A stretch of DNA of 64,000 nucleotides from Plasmodiophora brassicae (taxonomy: Eukaryota > Endomyxa > Phytomyxea > Plasmodiophorida > Plasmodiophoridae). A program made the translations under genes and the position numbers. Of the stretch, positions 45,338-54,411 are shown one piece after another (position 1 is the first letter of the stretch; every line of letters begins with the position of its first letter). The stretch lies in assembly GCA_039704465.1 (NCBI GenBank), contig JASFAU010000002.1, positions 372,001 through 436,000 on the forward strand, given 5' to 3'. The notes beneath the pieces are model-generated. The model did no database searches. It was not told the DNA's origin and saw only the letters and a list, made by a program, of their open reading frames with translations.

Positions 45338-46339
45338 ATGACAGCGGCCCACCTCCTTGTAGTCGCTCTCTACGTTATCGGCCATGTGGCGCTCGCTATG
45401 GACGTCGATCTGGAACGCAACACGCCGTTTGAGTCACTGGATGCTCGCGAGGCCGACCCGTTGCTGAAGCGATTGATGGTGGTCTTCAAGGACAGTCCCG
45501 GTACGAAAAACAGGACGCTATCGCCCTGCCATCATGCGGTCCTTGCCCAGCCAATGGCATGGGGGTTCGCCGCGATGGAACGGCAGCAGGCAATCGTTGA
45601 TAGCCTTTGGAACCTCGTGGCGCCTCGTGCTGCCAACGGCACGATTGGTACCATGATGCTCACAACCGTAACCAACCTCATTGCTCTCGCGCCGTTCCTG
45701 GCATCCCTGCTCCCGTTCAGCTACGCCGCCGTGTACGCATACGCGTATACCCACAATTACGCGAGCACTGTCCCTGCCAACGGTAATAGCAACAACGCCA
45801 ACTGCACGCCATTCAACACTTCGAGAACGGGCGTACTTGTGGCGCTCATCGTCATGGCGTCGCATGCGGTCATCACGTTCGTCGCCAAGGTATTAGAGCC
45901 GGCGATCAACCAGATGTCAAATCCGGCATCACGCACGTCGGTCGCCAAATGGATCGGCGTGGTCGGCTGCATGATCATCACAGTGTTCGGCGGGGCGGCA
46001 CTGAAGTCCATCCTGAATGGGTCCGCGTCCGGTGTTGAGTTTCTGTCCGGGATCCTATACGCCCTGCCGATGGCGGTTATCAGCTACTCCAGCAACTTGG
46101 CAAGCGTGCAGGGCAAGACGAGCGTTGGCAGTGGGTCGCTTCGTGCGACAAGTGCTCTTATCGCTGGGATCAGCGCTGCGGCTTTGGCCGCCTATCAGGG
46201 GAATGACTCCGCCAAACAATTCGTCACTGGGGTGCTGATGGGGCTCGCAGACGCCGGTCAGTTCGTACCTGCCATTGGGCAGCCTATGTTGGGTGCACCC
46301 GCGTCGCCGATCTGTACACTGCACAACGCGGCACCATGA
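45338..46339 (+). CDS. Signal-peptide-bearing membrane protein, unknown function
   Basis: Intronless, 333 aa. The N-terminus MTAAHLLVVALYVIGHVALA is a good signal peptide, cleaved after ALA. A lumenal part of about 100 residues follows, then hydrophobic segments (TTVTNLIALAPFLASLLPF; RTGVLVALIVMASHAVITFV; WIGVVGCMIITVFGGAAL; VEFLSGILYALPMAVISYSS; ATSALIAGISAAALAAYQG). Potential N-glycosylation sites include NRT, NGT, NTS and NGS. The C-terminal half is Ala/Gly/Ser rich. The frame is open back to about 45167 but the ATG at 45338 begins the signal peptide. No family recognised. Confidence 0.6.
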   Translation: MTAAHLLVVALYVIGHVALAMDVDLERNTPFESLDAREADPLLKRLMVVFKDSPGTKNRTLSPCHHAVLAQPMAWGFAAMERQQAIVDSLWNLVAPRAANGTIGTMMLTTVTNLIALAPFLASLLPFSYAAVYAYAYTHNYASTVPANGNSNNANCTPFNTSRTGVLVALIVMASHAVITFVAKVLEPAINQMSNPASRTSVAKWIGVVGCMIITVFGGAALKSILNGSASGVEFLSGILYALPMAVISYSSNLASVQGKTSVGSGSLRATSALIAGISAAALAAYQGNDSAKQFVTGVLMGLADAGQFVPAIGQPMLGAPASPICTLHNAAP

Positions 46340-46345
46340 CAGCAG

Positions 46346-47161
46346 TCATTGCCGTCTGCGGTGCATTTCGGGTTGACGTAATCGTGTTATAAATTTCGTT
46401 GGCGTTTGTAATAGTAACCGGCGCGAAGCATTAACAGCGGCTTGCCACGTTGATGATGATCGGTCATCATGGCAGCTGTTCCGGCACTCGCAGCCGTTGT
46501 CGCCTTGCCGTTCGCGCTCTAGTGAACGACGAGGCATGCTCTCAGACTGTGTAGCTGACACCTGCATGGGCACTGTCGATTCTACATACAGTCGGGTAGC
46601 GCAATGACCGTTCAGCCGTCGTCCTTTGACTTCTTCTACTAAAATGGTTATGGCGATCCCAAACGCATGAGGACCATGTACACAGTGCCGCTGCACCTGA
46701 GTGTGCTGCATGTCGACGACGCTGTCAACAGGCACGGTTGCGACGCTTCGACGATCCTTGTACGGACCGAGCCATGTGAGCAAGCCGCGATATGTCGAAG
46801 GCACGTTGACCACACGCTTCATCGTGACCATCGTCTGTACTAGGTAACGCGGGCACATGTTGTTGCTGCTGCTGTGCGACAGGAGTTTGCCGCTACCGGG
46901 TGAAGCAGCGGAAGGTGGCTGCCCCCAGAAACAACCGCAATCGCAGCAGCAAGTGCAGCCACAACCACAGCAGAGCTCTGTCTTGCAAGGACGGGGCGAT
47001 GCGCCTATCATGCAAACGGAAGTGCAACCGGGGACCTGCTTCGTAGGCACCGCTTCCTCACCGAACATGGTCCCGCAGCGATATGCGTGATTTGATCGCA
47101 GCAAATAGACCGTCTGTGATGCAAATCCAGAGGCGTTCGTTGACTTTGGGAATGTATTCAT
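46346..47161 (-). CDS. Uncertain 271-aa reading frame, Cys-rich segment
   Basis: A long ATG-initiated frame with a striking run near residue 65-78 (CCGCGCTCCCDCGCFWG) and an otherwise unremarkable composition. The antisense of this run, at 46857-47090, reads as a Gln-rich stretch (QKQPQSQQQVQPQPQQSS) in a shorter frame. Only one of the two can be the coding sense and neither has a recognisable domain. The frame is longer than chance frames around it but codon use does not decide. Treat as hypothetical; apart from this, 46340-47251 holds nothing I recognise. Confidence 0.25.
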   Translation of the reverse strand: MNTFPKSTNASGFASQTVYLLRSNHAYRCGTMFGEEAVPTKQVPGCTSVCMIGASPRPCKTELCCGCGCTCCCDCGCFWGQPPSAASPGSGKLLSHSSSNNMCPRYLVQTMVTMKRVVNVPSTYRGLLTWLGPYKDRRSVATVPVDSVVDMQHTQVQRHCVHGPHAFGIAITILVEEVKGRRLNGHCATRLYVESTVPMQVSATQSESMPRRSLERERQGDNGCECRNSCHDDRSSSTWQAAVNASRRLLLQTPTKFITRLRQPEMHRRRQ

Positions 47162-47251
47162 CAGAGTATTATCTGCAATGGATTATTACAACGTTTGTCG
47201 TCTGTGGAAGTTGAACGTACCCTCCTGGCTGGACGGGGGCCCTGCATGCCC

Positions 47252-47554
47252 TTAGATGCCTTCTACAGCATTAGCATTTTTGATCTTGTTCGATCGATAC
47301 AGTTTGAACAGACGTCGCTTCTGCTTGGCGCTGAGCTGTTCGGCCGGAATCTTCTTCAGGTCGAGCAGCGTCGGCGCCGGGTCCGTGAGCCCCCACAGCC
47401 AATCCGGATACGATTCCGGTGCCTTGGCCGCCTCCTTCCCCTCCATGATATTGCAGAAGTCCAGGTTCACAGGCTCTAGCGATTCCGGCACGACCGCCAA
47501 CGATCGACGCCCTCGCGACGCCACGACCCGCAGTACGGGCAGCGCCCTCATCAT
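47252..47554 (-). CDS. Mitochondrial ribosomal protein mL54
   Basis: An intronless 100-aa frame. The N-terminus MMRALPVLRVVASRGRRS is basic and Ser/Arg rich, as for a mitochondrial presequence. The core NIMEGKEAAKAPESYPDWLW, then LLDLKKIPAEQL and KRRLFKLYRSNKIKNAN, matches the mL54 pattern (N-I-x-K/E-G...YPxWLW...L...R.xR..K.....N). Large-subunit mitoribosomal protein. The 5' end is set at the first of two adjacent ATGs; upstream codons are open but carry no conserved sequence. Confidence 0.85.
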   Translation of the reverse strand: MMRALPVLRVVASRGRRSLAVVPESLEPVNLDFCNIMEGKEAAKAPESYPDWLWGLTDPAPTLLDLKKIPAEQLSAKQKRRLFKLYRSNKIKNANAVEGI

Positions 47555-48219
47555 CGGCACGCAGTCCACCGCCGACCGCGGAAAACAGTGCAGACGGCCC
47601 CCGCGGCCCGTTGCCGTTGGCGTCTGCCCAATCCACACTCTGCACCAGGGCGCTGTGCCGAACACCTATGCGTACAAACGCCAACCCACTTCGTTATCAC
47701 AATACGACGCTCGGCAGCAGTGAACGATCCGTCTGTCCAGTCGAACGAGGCATTTTCGAGTTCAGCGTCAAGACGTTTGCTTAGGCCTAGTCCCGCATTA
47801 AATGATACAGGAGTCAGTACCTATATAGGCAGAGATACAACGATATTGCGATGCAATTGGTTGCACGAGTGTGAAGTATTTCTAATAAGACCCTGGAGCA
47901 TGAAAACTCAGCCTCTTTGGTCTTCAGGGGTTTGATTTAGCATCCGGGGCTTATTATAAGGAATCTCTAACAGGAGGAATTACTGTGTAACTCGGTGAGG
48001 ATGTTCATAAATATGGAATAGATTTATTGTTGCAGATGCAGCATTGCGACCCCCTCGTGTTGCAAATTCGGCATAGCCTCGGTTAGATTTCGACGCACAG
48101 ACGGAATCTAGTAAGGCTTTGCTGGATAGGCGTCCCGAGGCTAGGACACAAGGGTGGGCCGGCGCATGTATTGAACGATGGGGAGACAGCGCAGAGACAA
48201 GGATGTGAGCCACGTCCAA
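47555..48219. other. Intergenic between mL54 and the DMT transporter
   Basis: No gene seen. Locally A+T richer than the flanks. Confidence 0.5.
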
Positions 48220-49475
48220 TCAGACAGCGTGACCTGCCCGTGTGGTATGGTCGGTATCGCTGCTGTCCGAGACAGGCGCCATCTTCAGGGCGACAGCATC
48301 ACCAACCTTTGCAGCCACCGCCGCCCTCTTCTTATATAGCTGGAGCACGTGGCCACCGTAGATGTACACAGCCAGCGCAAGGCACATGAGGCCCACCGAG
48401 CACAGCTTGTAGAAAGGCATTGACTCCTTGAAATAGAGCGCACTGAAGAGGACGACGACAAGACGCCTCGGCGCACCCAGCGTACGAGTCAGCGCAGCGC
48501 TTGCCAGTGACGTCGCCGCAATACTCGAGAACAGCATGATCGGCCGCGAGAAGAACATGCCAACAGAGCAGCCGACCAGAAGGCCCAGTTTGCCCGAATC
48601 AGACGCTTTCTGGAACATCGGACCCCATTGGCTGACTTCGTTAGTTGCCAGCACGGGCAGGATGATCAGAAACAGAAAGAGCGACTGGAACGCATTCTGC
48701 AAGCCAAACAATATCACCGAATGGCGATATGGAAACGGGGCGATTTCCTTACGTTCTCGGCGATGCAAAGAAGGTCGGATTTCTGCTTCTCGTGCCGAAT
48801 GAACTTGTACGTGACAACACCGAGCGCGCCCAACGTTGCGGAACTGACGACGCATGACGTCGCCGCAAACACAAATGACCCAAAGGTCGCGTTCGCCGCT
48901 TGTCCCGAGTCCTTATTACCGTAGAATCCCATGACCGCGCTAGCTGACATCATGATGGCCACGGCAAGGTAGTGGAAAACCGTGAACTGCTTCGCGGTGA
49001 AGATCTTGGAGAACGCCACCGAGAACACAATCGATGACGCCTTCAAAATCGTGTAGACGGTGGCAGGCAGCGCGCTCAATCCAACGGAGGCAGTGATCGT
49101 GTTGACGCCGTCCAGAGCAGCCATCAGAGCATACATCGGGATGCGATACCTCCAGTTCTCGACGTACAGCTCACCGCGCTGGTACAGCGACAGCGCGATC
49201 CAGCCGAACAGGGCGATCGGAAAACTACAGCACTCGATGATGACGAGGTACATCGGGACGTTGACTTTGAAGTCCTTCTTGAACGGCTGTGCGAATAGGA
49301 CATGGGCCGCACGGGATACAATCAGGAACAGTGAGACCACGACGAGCGTGACGCGCTTCGAGACCAGACTCGTCGCCTTCTTATGCGGAACGGACGCCTC
49401 GACCTGCACGCGCGCCGTCAATATCAGACGAGGACGCGCGGCGGCACGCACACACCACGTACCTTCGACCCGCAT
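48220..49475 (-). CDS. Drug/metabolite transporter superfamily protein (CRT-like or nucleotide-sugar-type)
   Basis: Exon 1 49475-48753, 56-nt intron (GTAAGG...TTGCAG), exon 2 48696-48220; 399 aa. About ten hydrophobic segments. The repeat-1 pattern GLSALPATVYTILKASSIVF, then FHYLAVAIMMSASAVMGFYG resembles the substrate-cavity helices of CRT-like and SLC35-type carriers; repeat 2 contains TRTLGAPRRLVVVLFSALYF. Both halves share this motif arrangement, as expected from the internal duplication of the DMT fold. The first ~35 residues are basic and without homology. A GTACGT...GTGCAG stretch there looks like an intron but splicing it breaks the frame, so the start is the weakest part. Confidence 0.7.
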
Positions 49476-49855
49476 TTCCCAGCATGGCTGACGGGACTGA
49501 CAGCCATTCAGGATCCGGCGCTCGCAGAGTCTCTGTGCGGTCGATCAGCAATAGAGGTCTGGTCCTGAACGCCAGCCACGGCCTTCCGCCACGCACCCCG
49601 CAAGCCCGCATGCATCCTATAAATAGTAGACGCCGTCACGGCAGCCGCAGCCACTCGGGCCAACGCGTCGATCCCACGCACGCGGATTTCCCCTGACCCG
49701 CCCCGAGCGCATGCCGCAGCCACTGGCCACGCGGACTGCGAAGATAGGGAAACCACCCCGAACCGGCTCCCAACTGTTTGTCCACATCGCCGCCCGGTTG
49801 CCTCGCTCTTCGCGACGACCAGATATTATACATTAGAGATCCGGTTCATACGGTT
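49476..49855. other. Intergenic between two minus-strand genes
   Basis: 5' flank of the transporter gene and 3' flank of the next gene. No gene or repeat seen. Confidence 0.5.
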
Positions 49856-50488
49856 TCAGTAAACAGGCTCGGACGGGTCGCACAATGGGCAGACCTGTTG
49901 TGGTCCGAGTTCGGCAGAGGCGCGGGGTTCACGTTGCCTCTCTTCGAACGGGCCGCAGAAGTAGGTGAAGTTCAGGCGTCGCATGCCCTTGGCCGGGTCG
50001 ACGATCGTCCAGCCGAGCGACGCCATCACGGCGGCAAAGTTCGTGATTCGCTGGGCGGAGACGCCCCATTTCGCCATCATGACGAGGTTATCGCCCGGGT
50101 ATGCCCTGAATCGTACCGGGTCGTCCATGGAGCCTTTCCATGCCTGGCGACACTCCGCCCATGTCTCTTCGAAATGCGGTGCGTCGGCGAACTGGAACCG
50201 GATCTCCTGGTCGTGATCGGCATCGAGCCTACGTCCAAACAGGTAATCCCTGCTTTCTCTGTCTTGGTCCCACGCGAACCCGCCTTCGACTTTCAGGCAT
50301 GGACGGCTGTTCGCCAGGCTCTTGTAGTGCTCGCATCGCTCCCATATGTCAATGTAGTGCCTCCTTAGCAGCTGGTCGCCAGGCGGGATCGCGATGAACG
50401 CCCCGTCCATGTGATAACGCTTCCGGCGGATGCCTTGCGACGCCCAGACCTGCGGCGCTCTAATAACGTACGTCGACAACTTCACCAT
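49856..50488 (-). CDS. 210-aa protein of unknown function
   Basis: An intronless frame starting MVKLSTYVIRAPQVWASQG. Rich in Trp, Arg and Asp, with no TM or signal peptide: WERCEHYKSLANSR, WDQDRESRDYLFGRRLDADH, HFEETWAECRQAWKG, PGDNLVMMAKWGVSAQRITN. The C-terminus has CPLC, which might bind metal but has no partner pair nearby. The compositional profile is that of a soluble globular protein. No family recognised. Confidence 0.55.
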   Translation of the reverse strand: MVKLSTYVIRAPQVWASQGIRRKRYHMDGAFIAIPPGDQLLRRHYIDIWERCEHYKSLANSRPCLKVEGGFAWDQDRESRDYLFGRRLDADHDQEIRFQFADAPHFEETWAECRQAWKGSMDDPVRFRAYPGDNLVMMAKWGVSAQRITNFAAVMASLGWTIVDPAKGMRRLNFTYFCGPFEERQREPRASAELGPQQVCPLCDPSEPVY

Positions 50489-50666
50489 TGCTGGCCGACG
50501 TCGGCGCGCTGTCGCGGTATGGCGGCCAGCCCTCCAAATTTAACGGCACCCGCGACGGTTCCCGGGTGCGATCCAAATTCCAACCTGCCACCAGTACTGT
50601 CACAACCATTAACATTGTTAGGTGTTCGGCGTCCAGTGACTCGGAATCCAACGATAGTCGCCCGTG

Positions 50667-51617
50667 TCAATTCTGGAACTGAAAGCGAACGCGGAGGTGG
50701 AAATGGTCGCTGGGGAACGTCGTCGTCGGATATCGGCTTTCAGGAACAGCGTCGTCGTCGGGAAGGCTGGCGACCTCGACGCAGCGCAGGTTGGCGCCGG
50801 CGAAGAAGACGAAATCCTCGACCGCCTTCTTCGTTGAATACTTGGCGCCGTTCCATCGCGTCTTCCACGTCGTCCATGATGGCTCGGCGCCGTTCACGAC
50901 GCCATAGGCGCTGGTGAACCCGCCCGCCAGCATCTCCTTGTAAACAGGCTCGTCTACGCCGCCTTCAGTGTTGAAATCGCCGGCGAAGATCACGCCGTCG
51001 ACGCCACCGATCTCGTCGATCGTCGCCAGGATCAGCTCGCGCGCCTCGCTCGCCTGCCGCCGGCGAACCTCTTCGAATCCTTTCTTGGATTTCAGGTGCG
51101 TGTTGGCGACTAGAATCGAACGATCGCCGTCGCGAAGGTGAACGATCGCCAGGACCTGGTTGTCTTTGGGCGATTCGCCATAGACGTGATAGATCGGCTT
51201 GCCGACGCGTTCGAAGCGGTCGGTTTTGTAGGCGATGGCGACACCATCCGGGTCCATACCGGCGATCGCCGGCTTCGGCTTCGGCATCCAGACAAGGTCG
51301 TAGCCGGAATCGGCGAACTTGCCACGGAAGAAGTCGACGTGGTTCAACTCCTGAAGGCAGACGACGTCGGCGTCGATCCCGATCAGGACCTGCACCACCC
51401 TGTCGAAGCGCTGGGCGAACGCGACGGCGTCAGCGTCGATCTCGCGCGCCACGAAATAGTCGTCGGCGAGGCCGTCGGCGAGGATATTCCATTGGACGAC
51501 CGTGATAGGGGCGGCGCCATCATCATGGGACATACCGCTGCGGTAGCTGATGACTGGCGTCAGCGTCGCCGCCAACACCGTGGCCAGTACAATTACTCGG
51601 CGTGCCACGCCGACCAT
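50667..51617 (-). CDS. Secreted endonuclease/exonuclease/phosphatase-family enzyme
   Basis: 316 aa from the ATG at 51617. A signal peptide (MVGVARRVIVLATVLAATLT) precedes the EEP fold: VVQWNILADG (Asn at about residue 44), VVCLQELNHVDFF (catalytic Glu), DGVAIAYKTDRF, LVANTHLKSKKG, FAGDFNTEGG (Asp/Asn metal site), and FPSDHFHLRVRF (terminal Asp-His). The set of active-site residues is complete, so it should be an active metal-dependent phosphodiesterase. The WNILADGLA start resembles the nocturnin/CCR4/Angel branch, but those are not secreted; the target (nucleic acid or phosphoester) is unknown. The frame is open to 51917 without a better ATG. Confidence 0.8.
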   Translation of the reverse strand: MVGVARRVIVLATVLAATLTPVISYRSGMSHDDGAAPITVVQWNILADGLADDYFVAREIDADAVAFAQRFDRVVQVLIGIDADVVCLQELNHVDFFRGKFADSGYDLVWMPKPKPAIAGMDPDGVAIAYKTDRFERVGKPIYHVYGESPKDNQVLAIVHLRDGDRSILVANTHLKSKKGFEEVRRRQASEARELILATIDEIGGVDGVIFAGDFNTEGGVDEPVYKEMLAGGFTSAYGVVNGAEPSWTTWKTRWNGAKYSTKKAVEDFVFFAGANLRCVEVASLPDDDAVPESRYPTTTFPSDHFHLRVRFQFQN

Positions 51618-51759
51618 CTCAGACGCCGCGTTTGCCTCTGGTCGCCCAACGCGATCTTCCTCGTGGCACCGGACCCCTTTGCTCGAGTCGCCGGTTTTTG
51701 GCCCCTGAGTGGCGTCCCCGTCAGCCCGAGTCCAAAAATACGACGGGGCCAGGTGCCAA

Positions 51760-52290
51760 GTCTTGGTAACGACTTGAGTCGACTCAGGGTATTCCAAAGT
51801 CATTTCAAGTCGACTTCGATGCCCGACCAAGTCGTTTGAAGTCGCCTGGAAGTTGTCCAAGTCGCTTGAAGTCGACTTGAGGACCGTCGGCGCGATAAGC
51901 AGTGAAACCAAGGTCAATCAGACCATGCGATGTTGTATTTACTGTTCGTCAAGTCACGCGAACAGCTTCTTCCTCGATTGCAACTCGCACACTGCTGTAA
52001 TGCAGTTGTCGGCTAGGCGAGCGCGACGTTTGCTGACCGTGGTCCCGGCTCGCGAGAACGCTTGCTCACATGGGGCTGACGTCGACCTGACTGATAGGTA
52101 ATCCCGTGCCATTAGGGAATTACGAGGATACATATGCCCATTGACCTTGAACCAGAGGCACGCATCGCTGCTTGTCGTCGAGAGACACATTGATGGATGG
52201 GTGGAACATCCAGCGCTCCAGCCAGAAGTCGAGTCAAGTCGAACCAAGTCGACCAGGTCAACTCGACTCAAGTGGTCTGCATCTCTAAGT
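51760..52290 (-). mobile_element. hAT transposon relic with flanking AAGTCGACTT-type repeats
   Basis: On the minus strand, about 52170-51954 encode the C-terminal dimerisation region of a hAT transposase: WFKVNGHMYPRNSLMARDYL, SVRSTSAPCEQAFSRAGTTV, SKRRARLADNCI, then a stop. The N-terminal and catalytic parts are missing. Both sides hold clusters of a short degenerate palindrome (CAAGTCGACTTG and CGACTCAAG variants) at about 51770-51890 and 52225-52275, which look like terminal or subterminal transposon repeats. Clean terminal inverted repeats and target-site duplications were not identified. Immediately downstream, 52291-52587 shows no gene. Confidence 0.7.
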
Positions 52291-52587
52291 CTGCCCATCT
52301 TGGCAATGCCAGGCGTCACTGGCTCTCGAAACTATTTTTGTACGTACGAGCTGACCCCCGAGTCACGTTCAGTGAACGCTTAGAGAACACGGTATCTTTG
52401 GAAGCGGATGATTACCCATGACGGTCAGAAAGCGCCAATTCGTGGCGGCTTGTACCCGGTCACCGTTCCGGATGAACCATTTGTACAGTGTGCATTGCAC
52501 ACAATGTCCGATTCGAGCTAGTATGGGCGACGGAGGGTCGCCCCATACAATGAATGCTTTGTCATCGTATCCCAGGGAACCGTAATG

Positions 52588-54224
52588 TCATTTGGGGAAC
52601 GATTTGTTGAATACGTGTCGTGCAGGTTGGATGTTGCCTGTCAGAAAGCGCAACGACAGCTGATGGAAAACTGGCCCATCGGCTCTGCGAACGCGTTTCA
52701 CGAATTCCCAGAGTTCCTTGATGGTAATGCGTGACAGTATTGGAAGAACGGTGTGAGCGTCCGCCAGCGCGCCGCTTTGCTTCGCCCAGTGGAATATGAG
52801 CGTCCGCTTCGTGATGGACGCCGCGATAGCAACCAGTAGGAAGTGCAGGTCGGGCGCCACTACGGGCATCGGTTCACAGGCAACGCGCTCTTCACCAATC
52901 TCGCGTAGGATGAAGACCCATCTCGATACGACCTGTATCATGTGAGCCTCTTCGTAAACTGGCATGCAGTAACTGAATGAAACGAAGAAGACATCGATGT
53001 ACTGCAGGTAGCCTTACCCTGAGAAATGGATAATGACTGATAGTCATCAAAGACGGCACACACGACCTTCTCGAGGACAGTCACTGGCTGAACAGGAACG
53101 AACTGTCTGTGAACAGAATGGAACGAGAAGAACCGTCCCACGTCGGAAAAGACCATGATCTCGTGCTGCGGGTCCAGATCACGCCCGGTAATGCCTTCGT
53201 CTAACGTGACGAGTAATTCGGGGAACTCCAGTACACGATTGCATCGCTCCGAGCTGTCGGAACGGAAGACGCCGGACGCAAGCTTGGCAGAGACGGGCCA
53301 GACTTGAGCAACGTCGTCGCCGAACGCGACGCGTGCGTCCAGTTCAGGCGGCCGAATTGTAGAGCAGGATTCCAACGCGGACGCTGATACGTCGCTGGAT
53401 CGCTGAAGTCTTCGCAGGAGCACGTTACGCGGTCGTGCGGTCTGTTGTGTTCTGAAGTACCCGATGAGTAGGTGAACGCGCTGGCGGAGTTCATCGACAC
53501 GTGGCCAGCGATCTTGGCAAGCCCTTGTCTTCGTCAGTAGAAGATGAAGGCCTGACGTCGCACCGTTAACGCCAAGGAACCCACGTGCAAGCCGCCGTGC
53601 AATCACTGTGCTGCTTAGCACAAGTTCGGATGCCCCAGGAACTTGGGGCACAGGCGCACAGGCAAGCGTGGCGATCGCTGGCAGGATGACCGTGATGAAC
53701 GCAGCGGCAGTGTCTCGAGGCAAGCTTCTGATGATGTAGGAGACTGCGCTGCTGCTGGTCGGATGGAGAACCTCGAAGAGACGTAGGACGTCTGGCAGTG
53801 TGGCTGCTTTACCATTGGCCAGGACATGAAGCGGATCAACTGTGTTCAGGCCCTCCGGCGGATGCTCTTGGTTCCGTTGTTCAGCTTCGACTGGATTAGG
53901 AGATGCAAACACATGTGCGATTATTGATGGTGTGGCATCGTGGCCGTAGAATTTTCCAGCAGGGTAATCAGGGAGGGATACTGGCTGCGACCCGGATGGG
54001 CGACCCGGTGAGCATCGCAACACTAAAGGAGCCGACCCTTTATGCTGCACGAATGCATCGTGGAGCTGGGTTGCCGATGATACAGAACGACCGGACCCAG
54101 CAACATACAGCGATTTCGAGTGGGCCACGCAGCGAACAGCCTCGAAGTCACGCGTGTCGCAAAGACGAATAAGACGCGCCGTTGATGTGCCTTCAAAGAC
54201 AATTTTTACGAACGGTGTCGCCAT
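52588..54224 (-). CDS. 525-aa protein with PB1-like N-terminus, otherwise unknown
   Basis: Exon 1 54224-53018, 59-nt intron (GTAAGG...GCCAG), exon 2 52958-52588. The first ~75 residues (ATPFVKIVFEGTSTARLIRL ... SATQLHDAF ... APLVLRC) have the strand-helix spacing and closing L-x-L of PB1 domains; this is a by-eye resemblance without the full OPCA acidic motif. The middle holds hydrophobic helical stretches (AAAFITVILPAIATLACAP) and a likely globular C-terminal half (DPQHEIMVFSDVGRFFSFHS; PDLHFLLVAIAASITKRTLI; FVKRVRRADGPVFHQLSLRF). No TM is certain. The ATG at 54224 is the first in the frame that precedes the PB1-like part. Confidence 0.6.
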
Positions 54225-54411
54225 GTTCGTAAACGATGGGAGGGACGGCAACGGTACCTCGCGCGATCTTAGATATACCTACTGCTTGGTAAGACCTGCT
54301 CTGACTTCTTATTTCCTATTTCCTCAACAACAAAAACTGCGCTTAGACAGAGCACAACGCCAATGATTGTAGACGTATCATGGAGTAGTCCTATCCCCTT
54401 CATTGTCGACC

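Noticed and set aside
49403..49475. Apparent intron GTACGT...GTGCAG in the first exon of the DMT transporter
   Set aside because: Removing its 59 nt puts the start ATG out of frame with the transporter, and the alternative upstream ATG does not fix it.
51131..51839. 233-codon plus-strand frame opposite the EEP enzyme
   Set aside because: Antisense of a gene with complete catalytic motifs; no domain of its own.
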